Made by a program: the position numbers and the translations under genes. The notes under the pieces were generated by a model, which was given only the letters and a program-made list of their open reading frames with translations, made no database searches and was not told where the DNA came from. From assembly GCF_000374065.1 (NCBI RefSeq), contig NZ_KB893246.1, positions 434,001 to 498,000 on the forward strand: a stretch of 64,000 nucleotides of DNA, in the 5' to 3' direction. Source of the stretch: Spirosoma luteum DSM 19990 (lineage in GTDB: Bacteria; Bacteroidota; Bacteroidia; Cytophagales; Spirosomataceae). Positions within the stretch are counted from its first letter, which is position 1, and each line of letters opens with the position of its first letter. This document shows, piece after piece, positions 60,447-64,000 of the stretch.

Positions 60447-62108
60447 TTAATTTCCGGTGTATAATCGGCCAAGTGCTTTATCCTGGTCAACTTTGGCAAT
60501 CAAAAAATCGTATAGCGACCCGAAGTAATTAGTCTGCGCTTCACGGAGAGAAGCTTCGGCATTTAGCACCTCAATGCTCGAACCCACCCCTTCCTTGTAT
60601 TTAATGCGGGTTACGCGCACAATTTCCTCGGCCAGGTCACGATTGCGCTGTTGTGTTTGTAGCGTTTGCAGGCCATTTTTAAGGGTAATGCTCGACTGCC
60701 GGATTTGCAGGTCGATGGAGTTACGGAGCAATTCACCACTGTTCTGGGCTTTTTGCAGGGTAGCCCGCTTTTGCTCAATCTGGCTCCGTTTCTGGAACCC
60801 ATCGAAAATAGGAACCTGTAAACTCAGTCCTAATGACGCAAAATTGAACCAGGGAGATGTAATTAGTTGGTCTATTTTATTGCGCCCAGAGTTATAACCA
60901 AAATTAGCGAAAGCGGACGCCGTTGGGAAATAAGCCTTCTGTGTTACTTCAATGTCCTGTTCTGCTAATTTAATTTGTGTTTCCAAGGTCGAGTACTCAA
61001 TCCGGCTGCGGTATTGAAACGTTGGGTCGGGTGAAATCAATGGCCGCAGGTCATCGACAGCCCGATCCTGTAATTGCTCCGCCAACGTGATTTCGTCATT
61101 TATCTTCAGGCCCATCTGAAACTTCAGCAGTGTATAACTCAATTCAATCAGGTTCTGCACATTCTGCCGTTCAGCTTTCAGGTTATTGGCCTGTACCTCC
61201 AGCCGCTGTACATCGAGTTTTTCAACAAACCCCTGCCTGTTCATCGCCTGCGTTTCATACAGGGCAGTATCCAGTCGGGCAATATTAAAATCAAGTAATT
61301 TAGCCCGCTCCAACGCGACCAGTACGCCATAATACGCTTTGGCAACCTGCTCAGCCACCACGACTTTAGAACTTTCCAGATTTCGCTGGGCCAGTTCGCG
61401 ATAAGTAGCCGCAGCACGTAAGCCAACGTTTAAAGCAGCACTATATAGTACCTGATTTACGCTGGCGGCAGCATTGGCAGAGTATTTAACCCCGAATTGT
61501 ACGGGTATAGCTGGGGCATCAGGCGATGCATTGGGATCGAAAAAGACAGCCGGCAAAAACGCCCGTTGAATAATCAGATTATCTGTTAGCGATGCACTGG
61601 CAGAAACCTGGGGCAATGCAGATGCCTTAGTTTCGCGAATGCGGGCATCGGCACTCACCGCATCCAGTTGACTGTTTCGAATAGAAACATTCTGCCGTAC
61701 AGCAAAATCAATTGCCTGCTGGAGCGTGTAGGTCTGCCCGTCAGTCGCGCCACCAGTTGGTGACAAACCATTCGGGGCCGTACCCAATCCCGAATTAAAG
61801 GTTGAAATAACACCCGGCTGGAGGTTCACGGGTCCTTCGGGCGTGCTTAGGGAGGGGGTACCGGCCGTTCCGCTGGCATTAGGCTGCGATGGCACGTTTA
61901 TCCCCGTACCCGGAGTAGTTCCGGGCTGGGCCACCACTACCCCGGTTGCCGCTGGCTGCTGGGCACCGGGCTGCTGACCACTAGGCGCTGCACCGGTAGG
62001 TTGCTGCCCTACAGATGGTTGTGTGGGTACCTGTGCTACAGCGCCCGTTCCAGGCCAGATAGCCGGAAACCAAAGTGCTGTCAAACAAAGTATACTACTT
62101 GTTTTCAT
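60447..62108 (-). CDS. TolC-family outer-membrane efflux protein with low-complexity N-terminus
   Basis: A 553-residue exported protein. After the signal peptide (ending GAVAQ), about 80-90 residues rich in Pro, Gln, Gly, Ala and Thr precede a normal TolC fold. The fold begins YTLQQAIDFAVRQNVSIRN and has the paired coiled-coil halves (LNAEASLREAQTNYF near the end). The long disordered lead is unusual for TolC proteins. I start at 62108; the ATG lies inside the end of the TetR gene (overlap of 14 bases), so the two are translationally coupled. Confidence 0.9.
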   Translation of the reverse strand: MKTSSILCLTALWFPAIWPGTGAVAQVPTQPSVGQQPTGAAPSGQQPGAQQPAATGVVVAQPGTTPGTGINVPSQPNASGTAGTPSLSTPEGPVNLQPGVISTFNSGLGTAPNGLSPTGGATDGQTYTLQQAIDFAVRQNVSIRNSQLDAVSADARIRETKASALPQVSASASLTDNLIIQRAFLPAVFFDPNASPDAPAIPVQFGVKYSANAAASVNQVLYSAALNVGLRAAATYRELAQRNLESSKVVVAEQVAKAYYGVLVALERAKLLDFNIARLDTALYETQAMNRQGFVEKLDVQRLEVQANNLKAERQNVQNLIELSYTLLKFQMGLKINDEITLAEQLQDRAVDDLRPLISPDPTFQYRSRIEYSTLETQIKLAEQDIEVTQKAYFPTASAFANFGYNSGRNKIDQLITSPWFNFASLGLSLQVPIFDGFQKRSQIEQKRATLQKAQNSGELLRNSIDLQIRQSSITLKNGLQTLQTQQRNRDLAEEIVRVTRIKYKEGVGSSIEVLNAEASLREAQTNYFGSLYDFLIAKVDQDKALGRLYTGN

Positions 62109-62727
62109 AGATAATAGGTTGTATTTCTTTTCCTTTATTAACATACTGATTATAGGCCTCAAATCCCTTCTCGGTCAGCATTCCCCGCACAAAATGGTGT
62201 ATGAGTTCAGCCTGAACTTCGTGCATTGAATACTGGTCGGATGGGAAAAGGTCATGATTGAACGCAAGTTCGATTTGTTCCACCCGAAGCCGGGCTAAGA
62301 TGGCTGGATTGATGTCGGCACGATATAGGCCTACGGCAATACCTTTTTGAATATTTCCAAGAATAGACCCCATGATTTGATCTTCCTTATATTGTCGGAA
62401 TAAAGAAAAGGCCTGCGGATAATAACGCTTTATGTCCATGAGCAGATTCGGGCTAACCTGGTCTGCATTTTTTTGCATCATTGTCAACACACTCAATATC
62501 TCTTCAATCGGATTGGCTGTATCAATGACCATACATTCCATTTCTGACTGATTTCGGCTTGTTTTGTGCTGAATGACCTGATACAAAATCTGTTCTTTAT
62601 CAGAAAAATGCTGATAAATTGTCTTTTTCGAAATACCCAGTTGTTTTGCTATTTCCTCCATCGTAACAGAGCGAACGCCGAACTTCCAGAATAGCCGTTC
62701 AGCCTCTGCCAGAATCCTTTCCTTCAT
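62095..62727 (-). CDS. TetR/AcrR-family transcriptional regulator
   Basis: A 210-residue repressor. The N-terminal HTH is clear: SVTMEEIAKQLGISKKTIYQHFSDKEQIL (about 20-48). The rest is an all-helical ligand-binding domain. It heads the TolC-MFP-RND operon and overlaps tolC by 14 bases, so it probably controls its own efflux genes in response to a pump substrate. A -7 box with flanking GAACT/AGTTC repeats lies just upstream. Confidence 0.92.
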   Translation of the reverse strand: MKERILAEAERLFWKFGVRSVTMEEIAKQLGISKKTIYQHFSDKEQILYQVIQHKTSRNQSEMECMVIDTANPIEEILSVLTMMQKNADQVSPNLLMDIKRYYPQAFSLFRQYKEDQIMGSILGNIQKGIAVGLYRADINPAILARLRVEQIELAFNHDLFPSDQYSMHEVQAELIHHFVRGMLTEKGFEAYNQYVNKGKEIQPIIYENK

Positions 62728-62747
62728 TTATAAATAGAACTTTAGCT

Positions 62748-62792
62748 GGATGAACTCTGGAAACTCAAATATAGTTCTCAGTTTCCTAACAA
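62748..62792 (-). promoter_or_regulatory. Efflux operon promoter and possible TetR operator
   Basis: On the minus strand TATATTTG (62773-62766) is a -7 box, with TTG at 62792-62790. GAACT and AGTTC, one on each side of the box (62751-62776), form an inverted repeat that could be the binding site of the TetR-type regulator. Short arms make the operator call tentative. Confidence 0.4.
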
Positions 62793-62841
62793 TTTTCAGA
62801 TAATATGATGAACGGCCTGAAAAGGGGAGTGAAGGAACTAA

Positions 62842-62874
62842 AACACCCGGCGAAATCAGGCTTCGCCGGGTGTT
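62842..62874 (-). terminator. Intrinsic terminator after recF
   Basis: AACACCCGGCGAA (62842-62854) pairs perfectly with TTCGCCGGGTGTT (62862-62874), loop 7. On the minus strand it follows recF and leads into TTTTAG. Confidence 0.8.
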
Positions 62875-62936
62875 GTGGTGTATTTTTTAAAACAGTGACT
62901 ATGGCACTAGTGGATTACTGGCTACTTCGTTTTTAG

Positions 62937-64000
62937 TCACGCATGGGCTATTTCGAAGAAGCGGACATCGGCCTTTACTTTAGAGAGTAGCTCACGCGTA
63001 CGTTCGGGTCGGGCATCAGTAATAAAGAGTTGACCGAATGCTCCTTCGTCCATTTGCTGGATAAGTTTACTGATGCGTCGGTCATCAAGCTTATCAAAAA
63101 TATCGTCTAATAAAAGAATCGGTTTAACCCCTTTTCCACTTCGCAGCTGGTCGAATTGAGCCAGTTTAAGGGCAATTACAAACGTCTTCTGCTGTCCCTG
63201 CGAACCAAACTTCTTCAGCGGTACCGTTTGCCCGCTACTGTCACCAATCAGAAAAGAGTAGTCATCTTTATGGATGCCCATCGTAGTACGTTGCAATACG
63301 GTATCGCGCCGACGGAAATGCCGGAACTCACTGGCAAAATCCGGATTGCTCACATCAGATTCATACTGGATATCGACCGTTTCCCGTCCGTCGCTCAGAT
63401 ACGCATAGTGTGCTTTGAACCCAGGCATAAACTCCTGAATAAACTGCTGTCGTCGATCGTGAATCTTCTGTCCGAGGTCGAGCAGAGGTTCATCATAGGT
63501 GTCGAGCAAGTCATCATCAACCTGATTCCCGTTTCTACGATCCTGGTCAGCAAAAAGTTTTAGCAGGCTGTTGCGCTGTTTCAGCACCTGTTGATACATC
63601 AGGTAATCGCGCAGATAATTGGGGTCAAGCTGGGAAAATACACCATCAAAAAAATGCCGCCGTTCTTCGCTGTGCTCACGAACCAGATCCGTGTCATTAG
63701 GAGCGATGAGGACGACCGGGAAACGCCCAATGTGTTCACTAATCCGCTCATACGGTTTTTTGTCGGCCATCAGCACCTTTCGCTGACCCCGCTGCAGACT
63801 AATGGTAATTTGTACCATGCGCGCATCCTCAGCAAACGTACCATCGATGATAAAATAAGAGGCATCATGCAGAATACTCAACGCATCCTGACTTTGAAAA
63901 GCACTTTTGCTCAAGGCCAGAAAATAAATGGCATCGAGCAGATTCGTTTTCCCGCTCCCGTTTGGCCCTACTAATACATTTACCTCTTGCCCGAATACGT
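62937..64000 (-). CDS. recF: DNA replication and repair protein RecF (partial, 5' end outside window)
   Basis: A minus-strand frame open to the right edge of the window. The edge portion holds the Walker A motif GPNGSGKTNLLDAIYFLALS, which lies near the N-terminus of RecF, so about 25-30 residues are missing. Signature and Walker B regions are also present (KKFGSQGQQKTFVIALKLAQ and KPILLLDDIFDKLDD). RecF loads RecA at gaps in single-stranded DNA and is an SMC-like ATPase. It ends with its own terminator. The nearest candidate start inside the window (63914) would remove Walker A and is wrong. Confidence 0.95.
   Translation of the reverse strand, partial: VFGQEVNVLVGPNGSGKTNLLDAIYFLALSKSAFQSQDALSILHDASYFIIDGTFAEDARMVQITISLQRGQRKVLMADKKPYERISEHIGRFPVVLIAPNDTDLVREHSEERRHFFDGVFSQLDPNYLRDYLMYQQVLKQRNSLLKLFADQDRRNGNQVDDDLLDTYDEPLLDLGQKIHDRRQQFIQEFMPGFKAHYAYLSDGRETVDIQYESDVSNPDFASEFRHFRRRDTVLQRTTMGIHKDDYSFLIGDSSGQTVPLKKFGSQGQQKTFVIALKLAQFDQLRSGKGVKPILLLDDIFDKLDDRRISKLIQQMDEGAFGQLFITDARPERTRELLSKVKADVRFFEIAHA

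Overview
The window reads as a chromosomal segment of a member of the Bacteroidota, most likely Cytophagales close to Spirosoma (genus level is inference). Support comes from promoters with the Bacteroidota -7 box TAnnTTTG, a type IX secretion C-terminal sorting domain, many lipoproteins, SSS transporters, a serpin, an alpha-2-macroglobulin, and the gene order DUF177-rpmF-plsX-fabH-efp-accB-accC. Coding density is high. I see no tRNA, rRNA, CRISPR array or complete mobile element.

Layout: 0-2 kb holds an S41 peptidase and a small unknown gene. 2.2-7.9 kb is the ribosomal L32 / fatty-acid initiation / EF-P / acetyl-CoA carboxylase cluster. 7.9-12 kb has a myo-inositol oxygenase between two Na+/solute symporters. 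12-20.4 kb is mostly minus strand: DinB, Nudix, a decayed reading frame, LhgO, a TrpD2-like protein, a PBP4-type peptidase, a secreted T9SS metalloprotease and MsrB. 20.5-23 kb has RecQ and a DUF2141 protein. 23.0-30.9 kb is a complete trp operon (trpE-G-D-C-F-B-A) plus hisIE, preceded by a leader peptide with three tandem Trp codons and an intrinsic terminator. 31-38 kb carries a small membrane protein, RidA and a 2041-residue alpha-2-macroglobulin. 38-43 kb has a cyclophilin, a dehydrogenase/HEAT/cytochrome fusion and a sugar isomerase-like protein. 43-49.5 kb is an ECF sigma locus with an anti-sigma/beta-barrel-like protein, lipoproteins, a lipoprotein serpin and an LVIVD propeller. 50-55.7 kb has TypA, small proteins, a dienelactone hydrolase and a membrane metallophosphoesterase. 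55.8-62.7 kb is a TetR-TolC-MFP-RND efflux operon. recF runs off the right edge.

The most interesting signals lie outside the genes. Many spacers between same-strand genes are filled by inverted repeats of at least three sequence families (GAGCGAAA-, AATGACAA- and GAGACGC-type). Their arms often contain the upstream stop codon or the downstream start codon. Other structured RNA candidates are the trp attenuator, a long hairpin filling the typA leader, and a nested inverted-repeat structure in the 49.5 kb intergenic region. All functions are inferred by reading motifs; no database search or folding program was run.
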